Positions 1-6,588 are shown, numbered from the stretch's first letter. The stretch is 8,512 bases of DNA from Paracoccaceae bacterium (GCA_007120685.1 SKNG01000109.1:1-8512), one strand, 5' to 3'. The notes: generated by a model from the letters alone, not told the origin. Made by a program: numbers and translations.

Positions 1-133
1 GCCGCTGATCCGCTCCGGCATCGGCTTCCGCCCGTTGCCCCTGGCTGGCTGGCCAGCCGTGTGTTTGCCGAGTGACCGGTTTACGCGTTCCGTGCGGCGG
101 GTAACGGGCGGAAGGCCTGCCACAGGGCGGGCC
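1..133. other. unassigned left edge, possible end or start of a neighbouring gene
   Basis: No gene can be assigned here. One plus frame runs from base 1 to a TGA at 73-75 and would give a C-terminus ending in GWLASRVFAE. A second plus frame starting at base 2 has higher third-position GC but stays open into the tandem repeat until a TGA near 200, which makes it an unlikely gene. On the minus strand an ATG at 21-19 would begin a leftward protein MPERISG, preceded by a weak GGAAG. The fragments are too short to recognise a family. Bases 76-133 are GC-rich and I see nothing clear in them. Confidence 0.2.
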
Positions 134-226
134 GGGGGCGGGGCAACCCGCCCCCATTTGTTTGACTGCTCTGGGCGGGGCAACCCGCCCCCATTTGTTT
201 GATTGCTCTGGGCGGGCAACCTGCCC
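134..226. repeat. 37-bp tandem repeat, about 2.5 copies, each with a GC hairpin
   Basis: Copies lie at 136-172 and 173-209 and differ at one base (C/T at 166 and 203). A third, decayed copy begins at 210. Each copy opens with an inverted repeat: GGGGGCGGG/CCCGCCCCC around a GCAA loop at 134-155, GGGCGGG/CCCGCCC around GCAA at 173-190, and GGGCGGG/CCTGCCC (one G-T pair) around CAA at 210-226. In the first two copies the stem is followed by CATTTGTTTGA, a T-rich tail that makes each unit resemble a weak plus-strand intrinsic terminator. The array ends about 50 bases before rnhB. It may be the 3' end of an upstream transcript or a leader of rnhB. This is not a CRISPR: there are no unique spacers. 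Confidence 0.85.
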
Positions 227-277
227 TCATCGCTTGACCGCCTTGCCGGGCCTTGCCGCAACTGGCATGCCGGGGCC

Positions 278-916
278 ATGACCGGCCCCCGCTTGCGCCC
301 CCTTGCAGATTACACGCTCGAATCCGCTCTGATCGCGCAGGGTGCCGGTACCGTTGCCGGCGTGGACGAGGTGGGGCGCGGCCCGCTCGCCGGCCCGGTG
401 ACCGCCGCCGCGGTGGTGCTGGACCCCGCCTGCATCCCAGAGGGGCTGGCCGATTCCAAGACCCTGACCGCCGCACGCCGCGAGTCCCTGGCCCAGGCGA
501 TCAAGGCCACCAGCCGCTGGGCCGTCGCGCACGCCAGCGTGGCCGAGATCGACGCGTTGAATATCCTGCAGGCCAGCCATCTGGCCATGCGCCGCGCGCT
601 GGCCGCCCTGGTGCCGCTGCCCGATGCTGCGCTGATCGACGGCAACCGACTGCCCGCCGATCTGCCCTGCCCGGCGCAGGCCGTGGTGAAGGGCGACGCG
701 CGCTGCCTGTCCGTCGCCGCGGCCTCGATCCTGGCCAAGGTAGCGCGGGATGCGGTGATGGACGATCTGGCCCGGCAGCACCCCGGCTATGGCTGGGAGC
801 GCAATGCGGGCTACCCGACCGCGCAGCACCGTCAGGCGTTGAAAACGCAGGGTATTACCGCGCATCACCGCCGCAGCTTTGCCCCTGTGCGCGAAATGTT
901 ACATGAAGAACGCTGA
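278..916 (+). CDS. rnhB: ribonuclease HII
   Basis: RNase HII cuts the RNA strand of RNA-DNA hybrids and starts ribonucleotide excision by nicking at single ribonucleotides in DNA. It is a cytoplasmic, metal-dependent enzyme. The 212-residue protein matches the usual family length. The family signature GVDEVGRGPLAGPV lies at 28-41, DSKTLT at 59-64, IDGNRLP at 120-126, and SVAAASILAKVARD at 145-158. These supply the four acidic catalytic residues D30, E31, D121 and D158, so the enzyme should be active. The open frame extends upstream to an ATG at 203, but that start lies inside the tandem repeat and adds unconserved residues. ATG 278 is preferred although only GGGG two bases upstream resembles a ribosome site, so initiation may be weak. 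ccrM follows after 107 bases. Confidence 0.95.
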   Translation: MTGPRLRPLADYTLESALIAQGAGTVAGVDEVGRGPLAGPVTAAAVVLDPACIPEGLADSKTLTAARRESLAQAIKATSRWAVAHASVAEIDALNILQASHLAMRRALAALVPLPDAALIDGNRLPADLPCPAQAVVKGDARCLSVAAASILAKVARDAVMDDLARQHPGYGWERNAGYPTAQHRQALKTQGITAHHRRSFAPVREMLHEER

Positions 917-926
917 ATAGTGCGCT

Positions 927-977
927 GATTCAGAAATGTAATTGACCAATCCTCCCTTTTGGGTGATTTTGTGATTC
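927..977 (+). promoter_or_regulatory. ccrM upstream region with two GANTC sites and a weak promoter
   Basis: The 107-base gap between rnhB and ccrM is the most A/T-rich stretch in its neighbourhood. It contains GATTC at 927-931 and 973-977, and a third GATTC lies just inside ccrM at 1074-1078. GANTC is the expected target of the enzyme encoded downstream. In Caulobacter the ccrM promoter carries GANTC sites whose methylation state affects its transcription. A possible -35 TTGACC at 942-947 lies 17 bases before a poor -10 (GATTTT, 965-970). I see no convincing CtrA box of the TTAA-N7-TTAA type. A methylation-sensitive ccrM promoter is an inference. Confidence 0.45.
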
Positions 978-1023
978 GCAAGGCAGCCGGCCAGTCAAAG
1001 AGCGCGGCGCGAACGAGGCAGTG

Positions 1024-2133
1024 ATGGCAGACCAACCCCGGGCACGGGAAGCGCAGGCGCTTCCGGTGAACCAGATTCTTGCGGGCGATTGCGTGGCGGC
1101 AATGGATGCGCTGCCGCCGGCCTGCGTGGATCTGGTCTTTGCCGACCCGCCCTACAATCTGCAACTGAAGGGTACGCTGCACCGGCCGGACAACAGCCGC
1201 GTCGATGCGGTGGATGACGATTGGGACCAGTTCGACAGTCTGGCGGCTTATGACGCCTTTACCCGCGCATGGCTGGCCGCCGCGCGCCGGGTGCTGAAGC
1301 CCGATGGTGCGATCTGGGTGATCGGCAGCTATCACAACGTCTTCCGGTTGGGCACGGCGTTGCAGGATGCGGGCTTCTGGCTGCTCAACGACGTGATCTG
1401 GCGCAAGTCGAACCCGATGCCGAACTTTCGCGGAAAGCGGCTGACCAATGCCCATGAGACGCTGATCTGGGCGGCGCGGTCGGAAGGCTCGAAACACACG
1501 TTCAACTATGAGGCGCTGAAGTCCCTCAATGAGGGCGTGCAGATGCGCTCGGACTGGCTGATCCCGCTCTGCACCGGCCATGAGCGGCTGAAGGATGGCA
1601 AGGGCGCCAAGCTGCACCCCACCCAGAAGCCCGAGGCGCTGCTCCACCGCGTGCTGCTGGCCAGCACCAATCCGGGTGATCTGGTGCTGGACCCGTTCTT
1701 CGGCACCGGCACCACCGGCGCGGTGGCGCGGATGCTGGGGCGCGACTTCATCGGCATCGAGCGCGACGAGGGCTATCGCGCGGCGGCTCAGGCGCGGCTG
1801 GCCAGGGTGCGCCGGCTGGATGCGGAGGCGTTGCAGACCACCGCCTCGCGCCGGACCGAACCGCGCGTGGCTTTCGGCGTGCTGGTAGAGCGCGGGCTGT
1901 TGCGCCCGGGCGAGGTGCTGGTCGGCCCGCGCGGGCAGGCGGCGCGGGTGCGCGCCGATGGCTCGCTTGTGTCGGCCGAGCATCGCGGCTCGATCCATCA
2001 GGTCGGCGCGGCGATCGAGGGGGCGCCGTCCTGCAATGGCTGGACCTACTGGCAGTTCAAACGCGACGGCCGGCTGATCCCCATCGACCTGTTGCGCCAG
2101 CAGATACGGGCCGAGATGGAGGGCAACCCCTGA
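1024..2133 (+). CDS. ccrM: CcrM-type adenine-N6 DNA methyltransferase (GANTC)
   Basis: This is an orphan DNA methylase that moves a methyl group from S-adenosylmethionine to N6 of adenine, predicted to act in GANTC and to mark replication state in the alphaproteobacterial cell cycle. The 369 residues show beta-class motif order: catalytic DPPYNL at 41-46, then the target-recognition region, then the AdoMet-binding FGTGTTG at 226-232 followed by FIGIERDE. The C-terminal third (about 280-365, with GWTYWQFKRDG from 339) fits the RAMA domain found on CcrM proteins. An in-frame GTG lies at 1021, but GAGG at 1015-1018 is correctly spaced (5 bases) for ATG 1024. No restriction enzyme gene is adjacent, which agrees with an orphan regulatory methylase. 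A strong terminator ends the unit at 2186-2219. The GANTC specificity is inferred from family similarity. Confidence 0.95.
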   Translation: MADQPRAREAQALPVNQILAGDCVAAMDALPPACVDLVFADPPYNLQLKGTLHRPDNSRVDAVDDDWDQFDSLAAYDAFTRAWLAAARRVLKPDGAIWVIGSYHNVFRLGTALQDAGFWLLNDVIWRKSNPMPNFRGKRLTNAHETLIWAARSEGSKHTFNYEALKSLNEGVQMRSDWLIPLCTGHERLKDGKGAKLHPTQKPEALLHRVLLASTNPGDLVLDPFFGTGTTGAVARMLGRDFIGIERDEGYRAAAQARLARVRRLDAEALQTTASRRTEPRVAFGVLVERGLLRPGEVLVGPRGQAARVRADGSLVSAEHRGSIHQVGAAIEGAPSCNGWTYWQFKRDGRLIPIDLLRQQIRAEMEGNP

Positions 2134-2185
2134 CGCCCTGAAAAGTTACCGCCCGCGTCTGCGTTTCCTGCGCAGGCGCCACTTG

Positions 2186-2219
2186 CCCCGGTCTGCGCGT
2201 CAGACCGGGGTCATTTTTT
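2186..2219 (+). terminator. strong intrinsic terminator after ccrM
   Basis: A perfect 10-bp stem, CCCCGGTCTG (2186-2195) and CAGACCGGGG (2201-2210), closes a 5-base loop. TCATTTTTTC follows at 2211-2220. It begins 52 bases after the ccrM stop. Because it lies inside the upstream extension of the next open frame, it also argues against that gene starting at 2183. It is the only hairpin in the window with a proper T-tract. Confidence 0.93.
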
Positions 2220-2353
2220 CTGCGATCATTGTTCCGCCGTCAATTTTCCGCGGTGACGATGTGGATCAGCGCACAGCGCTTGCGCGGGTCATCCGGCTTG
2301 GCCCTGGGCGCGCGGCGGGCCATCTTGGTCGGCAACAGACAGGAGAATGCATC

Positions 2354-3328
2354 ATGGGCCGACTGATCGACGGGAAATGGTCATCCGAATGGTATGACAC
2401 CAAAAGCACCGGCGGCGCGTTCCAGCGCGACACGTCGAAATTCCGCAACTGGGTGACGGCGGATGGCAGCGCCGGCCCCTCGGGCGAGGGGGGCTTCAAG
2501 GCGGAAAGCGGGCGCTATCACCTCTATGTCTCTTACGCCTGCCCCTGGGCGCATCGCACGCTGATCTTTCGCGCGCTGAAGGGGCTGGAGGGGCATATCG
2601 ACGTCTCGGCGGTGCATCCGGACATGCTGGACAGGGGCTGGACCTTTGCCAGTGATTTCGCTGGCGCCACGGGCGACCGGTTGCATGGGTTCGACTTCAT
2701 GCATCAGGTCTATACGAAGGCCGATCCGAAGGTTTCGGGCCGCGTCACGGTGCCGGTGCTGTGGGACCGCGAGCGGCAGAGCATCGTGTCGAATGAAAGC
2801 GCCGAGATCATCCGGATGTTCAACTCGGCCTTTGACGGGATCACCGGCAACACGCTGGATTTCTACCCCGAGACGCTGCGCGCGGAAATCGACGCGGTGA
2901 ATGCCCGGGTCTATGACACGCTCAACAACGGGGTCTACAAATCCGGTTTCTCCACCTCGCAGCAGGCCTATGACGCCGCCGTGGAGCCGCTGTTCGAGAC
3001 GCTGGACTGGCTGGAGGCGCGCCTGGCGGATCGCCGCTACCTGATGGGCGAGGCGCTGACCGAGGCCGACTGGCGGCTGTTCACCACGTTGGTCCGGTTC
3101 GACGCCGTCTATCACGGGCATTTCAAGTGCAACCGGCGGCGGATTGTCGATTACCCGAACCTCTGGGCCTATACGCGCGATCTGTATCAGCATCCGGGCG
3201 TGGCCGGGACGGTGCGGATGGACCATATCACGCGGCACTATCACTACAGCCATGAGACCATCAATCCGCACCGGATCGTGCCCATCGGCCCGGCGCTGGA
3301 TTTCAGCGCGCCGCACGGGCGGGGCTGA
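2354..3328 (+). CDS. yqjG: glutathionyl-hydroquinone reductase, YqjG/ECM4-type glutathione transferase
   Basis: This enzyme uses glutathione to remove glutathionyl groups from glutathionylated hydroquinones, protecting quinone pools and helping degrade aromatic compounds. It is cytoplasmic. The 324-residue protein opens with MGRLIDGKW and carries SYACPWAHRT at 60-69. C63 there is the catalytic cysteine, and the number agrees with the E. coli YqjG active-site residue as I recall it. The thioredoxin-like half continues through VTVPVLWD and SNESAEIIRMFN. The helical half contains YKSGFSTSQQAYD, RYLMGEALTEADWRLF, VRFDAVYHGHFKCN and YPNLWAYTRDLYQ, all typical of this group. ATG 2354 is chosen because AGGAG at 2341-2345 is well placed. 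The frame is open back to 2183, but that start lies in the ccrM terminator. No partner gene is adjacent and I see no clear promoter in 2220-2340. Confidence 0.93.
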   Translation: MGRLIDGKWSSEWYDTKSTGGAFQRDTSKFRNWVTADGSAGPSGEGGFKAESGRYHLYVSYACPWAHRTLIFRALKGLEGHIDVSAVHPDMLDRGWTFASDFAGATGDRLHGFDFMHQVYTKADPKVSGRVTVPVLWDRERQSIVSNESAEIIRMFNSAFDGITGNTLDFYPETLRAEIDAVNARVYDTLNNGVYKSGFSTSQQAYDAAVEPLFETLDWLEARLADRRYLMGEALTEADWRLFTTLVRFDAVYHGHFKCNRRRIVDYPNLWAYTRDLYQHPGVAGTVRMDHITRHYHYSHETINPHRIVPIGPALDFSAPHGRG

Positions 3329-3343
3329 GGGGAGGCGGCGGGG

Positions 3344-3402
3344 GTGCCGGCAGCCGGTCGCGTCGCCCACCCACCCACCCCGACGCGACCGGCTGCCGGC
3401 AC
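3344..3402. repeat. 22-bp perfect inverted repeat with a G-quadruplex/i-motif loop
   Basis: Left arm 3344-3365 begins GTGCCGGCAGCC and ends GCGTCG. Right arm 3381-3402 is its exact reverse complement, beginning CGACGCGACC. The 15-base loop at 3366-3380 is CCCACCCACCCACCC, so the minus strand reads GGGTGGGTGGGTGGG: four G3 runs with single-base spacers, a canonical very stable G-quadruplex motif. The element starts 15 bases after the yqjG stop and ends 54 bases before the lytic transglycosylase start. As RNA it would form a very stable hairpin, but only TTGG follows, with no T-tract. It may terminate or slow transcription, block 3' decay, or extrude as a cruciform. Which of these it does is not known. 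Confidence 0.88.
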
Positions 3403-3456
3403 TTGGCGGCCGCGCAGGTGCTTGCTAGGTTGCAAAAAAAACCCAGTGGAGTCGCC

Positions 3457-4653
3457 ATGCGCCTGTTTCGTTTCGCTGCTGCCCTTGCCGGTCTGTCGGT
3501 CATGGGCCTGTTCTCGCCCCCCGCCATGGCGCAATCCGTGACCTGCGGGGGCGATTTCGGTGCTTTCGTCAACGGGCTGCGCAGCGAGGCCACGCGTCAG
3601 GGCATATCGGCCGATGTGGCGGATCGGTTCCTGCGTGGGGTGCGCCGCGACCAGCGGGTGATCGACCGCGACCGGGGGCAGGGCTTCTTCACGCGGCCGT
3701 TCATCGAGTTCTCGCGCCAGTTGATCAGCCAGAACCGGCTGGACCGGGGCCGGCGCCTGGCCCAGCAGCAAGCCGCGCTGTTCGCACGGGCCGAGCGGGA
3801 TTACGGCACCCCGCCGGGTATCCTGCTGTCACTTCTGGCCTTCGAGACCGATTACGGGTCATTTCAGGGCGATTTCAACACCGCCAATGCGCTTGTCACC
3901 CTGGCGCATGATTGCCGGCGGCCCCAGCTTTTCCGGCCGCAGATCTTTGCCATGATGCAGCTATACGAGCGCGGCGAGATGGACCCCAGGACCACCGTCG
4001 GTGCCTGGGCCGGCGAGGTGGGGATCATGCAGATGCTGCCCTCGGACATCCTGCGGCTGGGGGTGGATGGCGATGGCTCTGGCCGGGTGGATGTGCGGGG
4101 CTCACTGCCCGATGCGGTGCTGTCCGGCGCGCGGATGCTGCAGGATCACGGCTGGCGACGCGGCGAGCCCTGGCTGCATGAGGTGCGCATCCCGCAGGGG
4201 CTGGACCTGACCCGCACCGGGCTGCGCACGCAACTGACGGTCAGCGAATGGCAGCGGCTGGGGGTGCAGCCGCGCCATGGGGCGTTGCCGGGCGCCAGCC
4301 TGCGCGCCTCGGTCATCCTGCCGCAGGGCCATCGCGGGCCGGCCTTCATGGTGTTCCGCAACTTCCGCACGCTGTTCGAATGGAACCAGAGCTTCACTTA
4401 TGTGGTGACCGCGGCCTATTTCGCCACGCGGCTGCAGGGGGCGCCGGTTTATGACGCCGGCAACCCGCAGCCGGGGCTGAACCGCGACCAGATGCGCGAC
4501 TTGCAGCGACGGTTGCAGGCGCGGGGCTTCGATACGGGCGGAACGACAGGCATTCTGGGCGCCAACACGCGCGCGGCGGTTCAGGATGTTCAGGCACAAC
4601 TTGGCCTGCCCGCCGATGGCTGGCCGACGCCGGAGCTGTTGCGCCGCTTGTAA
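3457..4653 (+). CDS. secreted lytic murein transglycosylase (MltB-like) with peptidoglycan-binding domain
   Basis: The enzyme cleaves the MurNAc-GlcNAc bond of peptidoglycan non-hydrolytically, leaving 1,6-anhydro ends, in the periplasm during wall turnover. The 398-residue protein starts with a Sec signal peptide (positive MRLFR, hydrophobic core, PAMA before Q26), with likely cleavage after A25. No lipobox is present, so unlike E. coli MltB it is probably soluble. The SLT_2-type domain (about 30-330) contains LLSLLAFETDYGSFQGDFNT with catalytic E130, GEVGIMQMLPSD at 186-197, and the family's VDGDGSGR at 203-210. The last 59 residues (340-398, GLNRDQMRDLQRRL onward) form a PG_binding_1 domain. 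ATG 3457 is chosen for GGAG at 3448-3451 and the signal peptide. An upstream ATG at 3403 abuts the inverted repeat and would bury the signal. A run of eight A bases lies at 3434-3441. Confidence 0.93.
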   Translation: MRLFRFAAALAGLSVMGLFSPPAMAQSVTCGGDFGAFVNGLRSEATRQGISADVADRFLRGVRRDQRVIDRDRGQGFFTRPFIEFSRQLISQNRLDRGRRLAQQQAALFARAERDYGTPPGILLSLLAFETDYGSFQGDFNTANALVTLAHDCRRPQLFRPQIFAMMQLYERGEMDPRTTVGAWAGEVGIMQMLPSDILRLGVDGDGSGRVDVRGSLPDAVLSGARMLQDHGWRRGEPWLHEVRIPQGLDLTRTGLRTQLTVSEWQRLGVQPRHGALPGASLRASVILPQGHRGPAFMVFRNFRTLFEWNQSFTYVVTAAYFATRLQGAPVYDAGNPQPGLNRDQMRDLQRRLQARGFDTGGTTGILGANTRAAVQDVQAQLGLPADGWPTPELLRRL

Positions 4654-4654
4654 C

Positions 4655-4720
4655 GGGGCAGGGGGCGTTGCCCCCGCGCCGCGTTGCGGCTCACCCCCGG
4701 AGTATTTATGGCAAGATGAA
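4655..4720 (+). repeat. dispersed intergenic element, copy 1 (hairpins plus TCACCCCCGG tail)
   Basis: Directly after the transglycosylase stop lies GGGGGC-GTT-GCCCCC (4661-4675), then GCCGC-GTT-GCGGC (4678-4690), then TCACCCCCGGAGTATTT (4691-4707) and GGCAAGATGAA. A copy with the same order of parts lies on the minus strand at 6589-6657. Each copy sits on the 3' side of a gene read in the same direction, which suggests a terminator or RNA-stabilising role. From memory, similar tails are common between genes in Rhodobacterales. That recollection has not been checked. Confidence 0.75.
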
Positions 4721-4775
4721 CAACCCGTGATGAAGGGGCGACGCCGAGGGCGGCGCGCCCGTGGCAAGAGGCGGC

Positions 4776-5756
4776 ATGGATCAGATCATCGCGCTGGCCG
4801 GGCAGAACCTGCTGTCACCGGTCATCCTGTTCTTCGTGCTGGGGCTTTTGGCGGCGCTGGCGCGATCGGACCTGAGTTTCCCCGAGGCGATCGCCAAGGG
4901 CATGTCGCTCTATCTGTTGTTCGCCATCGGCTTCAAGGGTGGCGCCGGGGTGGCCGATCACGGCGCCGATATCAGCCTTGGGCTGGCGATCCTGGCCGGG
5001 GTGGGCCTGTCTTTCGTCCTGCCCTTTGCCGCCTTCGCGCTCTTGCGGGTGCTGGCGCGCGGGATTTCGGCCACCGACGCGGCGGCGGTGGCGGGGCATT
5101 ACGGGTCCATCTCCATCGTGACATTCGTGGCCGCGACCTCGCTGCTGTCGGCATCGGGCATCGCATTCGAAGGCTATATGGTGGCCGTTGCCGCGGCGAT
5201 GGAGGCGCCGGCGATCATCTCGGCGCTCTGGCTGGCCACGCGCGGCGGCGGGGCGGGCAAGATGGATGGCGATCTGTGGCGCGAGATCCTGCTCAACGGG
5301 TCCATCGTGCTGCTGCTGGGGGCATTTGCCATCGGCTGGATCACCGGCGAGCGGGGCATGGCCGATATCGCCCCCTTCATCGAGGCGCCGTTCAAGGGCG
5401 TGTTGTGCCTGTTTCTGCTGGACATGGGGATCGTGGCGGGCCGAGGCCTGCGCGCGTCACGCGGGGTGATCACGCCGGGGGTGCTGATGTTCGGCCTGCT
5501 GATGCCGCTGGTCGGCGCCGGGTTCGGGCTGGGCACCGGGCTGGCGCTGGGCCTGTCGGTGGGCGGCGTGGCGGTACTGATGACGCTGTCTGCCTCGGCC
5601 AGCTACATCGCCGTCCCCGCCGCCATGCGGGTGGCGCTGCCGCGCGCCAACCCGGCGCTGTACCTTACCCTTGCGCTGGGGATAACCTTTCCGTTCAACC
5701 TGACGCTGGGCATTCCGCTTTACATGAGCGTGGCCCAGGTCCTTGCCGGAGGATGA
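4776..5756 (+). CDS. sbtA: SbtA-family sodium-dependent bicarbonate transporter
   Basis: This inner-membrane protein is predicted to import bicarbonate with sodium, by similarity to cyanobacterial SbtA. The 326 residues are almost wholly hydrophobic, with about ten membrane segments (for example near 12-30, 40-56, 68-94, 105-125 and 173-190). Family marks include SPVILFFVLGLLAALARSDL at 14-33, LYLLFAIGFKGG at 45-56, AGHYGSISIVTF at 106-117, and MEAPAI at 142-147. The central soluble loop (about 154-172) is short, which explains a length below that of the cyanobacterial protein. ATG 4776 has GAGG four bases upstream. A GTG at 4761 is an in-frame alternative. sbtB begins three bases after the stop, so the two form an operon. 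Family assignment is secure. Bicarbonate as substrate, rather than another small anion, is inferred. Confidence 0.9.
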   Translation: MDQIIALAGQNLLSPVILFFVLGLLAALARSDLSFPEAIAKGMSLYLLFAIGFKGGAGVADHGADISLGLAILAGVGLSFVLPFAAFALLRVLARGISATDAAAVAGHYGSISIVTFVAATSLLSASGIAFEGYMVAVAAAMEAPAIISALWLATRGGGAGKMDGDLWREILLNGSIVLLLGAFAIGWITGERGMADIAPFIEAPFKGVLCLFLLDMGIVAGRGLRASRGVITPGVLMFGLLMPLVGAGFGLGTGLALGLSVGGVAVLMTLSASASYIAVPAAMRVALPRANPALYLTLALGITFPFNLTLGIPLYMSVAQVLAGG

Positions 5757-5759
5757 GCC

Positions 5760-6071
5760 ATGCAGATGCATGAGGCAAAGCGCGTCGAGGTGATCATCGA
5801 ATCGGTGATGGAGAAGCAGATCACCCGCGCGCTGGATGGGGCTGGGGTCACCGGCTACACCATCCTGCCGGTGCTGGGTGGCTCCGGCAGTTCCGGCCGC
5901 TGGACGCGCGAGGGCAATGTCAGCCGTGCCGGCGGCATGATTGCCGTGGTCTGCCTGATTGCGCCGCACCGCCTGGACGCATTGCTTGATGCGCTGTTCC
6001 CGCTGCTGGAGGAGCATATCGGGGTGGTCAGCGTGACCGGCACCCGGATACTGCGTGCCGAGCGGTTCTGA
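5760..6071 (+). CDS. sbtB: SbtB-like PII-family regulator of the bicarbonate transporter
   Basis: PII-like trimeric proteins of this type bind adenine nucleotides and, in cyanobacteria, bind and control SbtA. The 103-residue protein has the short alpha/beta ferredoxin-like pattern of the family: a first strand RVEVIIESV, helix EKQITRALDGAG, then a glycine-rich flexible segment GGSGSSGRWTREG at 40-52 where the T-loop belongs, then AGGMIAVVCLIAP and a C-terminal half rich in VVSVTGTRILRAERF. It ends there, without the cysteine-containing C-terminal redox extension found on some cyanobacterial SbtB proteins. GGAGG at 5748-5752 lies inside the end of sbtA, seven bases before ATG 5760. A second ATG at 5766 is possible. 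The tight spacing implies matched production with the transporter. The ligand cannot be read from the sequence. Confidence 0.88.
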   Translation: MQMHEAKRVEVIIESVMEKQITRALDGAGVTGYTILPVLGGSGSSGRWTREGNVSRAGGMIAVVCLIAPHRLDALLDALFPLLEEHIGVVSVTGTRILRAERF

Positions 6072-6084
6072 CGCTTGAAGCCCC

Positions 6085-6113
6085 TTGTCACCGCTGCCCC
6101 GTGGCGGCAAACT
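6085..6113 (+). promoter_or_regulatory. possible promoter before the DUF2853 gene
   Basis: TTGTCA (6085-6090) matches five of six -35 positions. Seventeen bases later CAAACT (6108-6113) matches only three of six -10 positions. It lies in the 83-base gap after sbtB, which also has a loose inverted repeat CCCTTG (6082-6087)/CAAGGG (6128-6133). It is offered as weak evidence that the DUF2853 gene can be transcribed apart from sbtAB. Confidence 0.3.
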
Positions 6114-6154
6114 CACGCGAAGTTGATCAAGGGAAAACTGGGAGGGTGAGTGCC

Positions 6155-6496
6155 ATGAGCCGCCGCGAGATGCTGATTGAACGCTATGCCGACGACCTGC
6201 GCAACAAATGCGGCATCGAACCGGACATGGACCTGCTGCGAAAGGTGACCATCGGCTGCGGCCCGTCGATCTACAACGCCGATGCGTCAACCGTGGCGGC
6301 GACCCAACCGCATGAACTGGAAACGGTCAAACGCAACTATCTGATGAATAAGCTGGGCCTGCCCAACGGGCCGGAACTGGACGAGGCGATCGACAAGGTG
6401 ATCGAGGTCTATGGCCGTTCGGAGCGGAACAAGTACCGGGCCGTGGTCTACTACATGCTTTGCCGCCATTTCGGCAAGGAAAGCGTCTACGCCTGA
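6155..6496 (+). CDS. DUF2853 family protein of unknown function
   Basis: This 113-residue soluble, helix-rich protein is recognised as DUF2853 from the conserved block KVTIGCGPSIYNAD (30-43), ELETVKRNYLMNKLGL, and the C-terminus RNKYRAVVYYMLCRHFGKESVYA. No catalytic pattern is evident. There are three cysteines (19, 35 and one near 97), no signal peptide and no membrane segment. The family is found in Rhodobacterales and some other bacteria, and to my knowledge its function is unknown. ATG 6155 is chosen because a strong GGAGGG (6141-6146) precedes it. An upstream GTG at 6101 would add 18 unconserved residues. It follows sbtB by 83 bases on the same strand, so read-through from sbtAB is possible. 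Convergent to it is the minus-strand monooxygenase-like gene. Confidence 0.9.
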   Translation: MSRREMLIERYADDLRNKCGIEPDMDLLRKVTIGCGPSIYNADASTVAATQPHELETVKRNYLMNKLGLPNGPELDEAIDKVIEVYGRSERNKYRAVVYYMLCRHFGKESVYA

Positions 6497-6588
6497 ACTG
6501 AAGAGACATCGGTCTGATTGATCATGCAGAGGCGGGCTCGGCTTCGCCCATGCCGGCGTGGCCACGGTCTCGGCTTTGCCTGGCCCCT

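Noticed and set aside
134..226. CRISPR array
   Set aside because: The repeated unit is continuous at 37 bases with no distinct spacers, and no cas genes are present.
203..277. N-terminal extension of RNase HII from ATG 203
   Set aside because: The added 25 residues come from the tandem repeat and nearby non-coding DNA, and do not resemble the family N-terminus.
865..1998. 377-codon minus-strand open frame opposite ccrM
   Set aside because: It is fully antisense to a well-recognised gene, has low-complexity R/A/Q/H-rich composition typical of GC-rich shadows, and matches no family I know.
1024..2133. Restriction-modification system
   Set aside because: The methylase has CcrM-type architecture with a RAMA domain, and the neighbours are rnhB and a glutathione transferase. 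No endonuclease gene is present.
2183..2353. N-terminal extension of the glutathione transferase from ATG 2183
   Set aside because: It would be encoded by the ccrM terminator, whereas AGGAG before ATG 2354 and the conserved MGRLIDGKW start fix the true beginning.
2381..3370. 329-codon minus-strand frame opposite yqjG
   Set aside because: It is a shadow of a securely identified gene, and its start falls inside the inverted repeat region.
3434..3441. A8 run as a minus-strand terminator tail
   Set aside because: The run would be a T-tract on the minus strand, but the adjoining sequence on its right lacks a stem, and there is no minus-strand gene upstream of it to terminate.
4586..5773. 395-codon plus-strand frame overlapping sbtA
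   Set aside because: It is rich in G, R and A with no recognisable domain, while the overlapping frame is a clear SbtA membrane protein.
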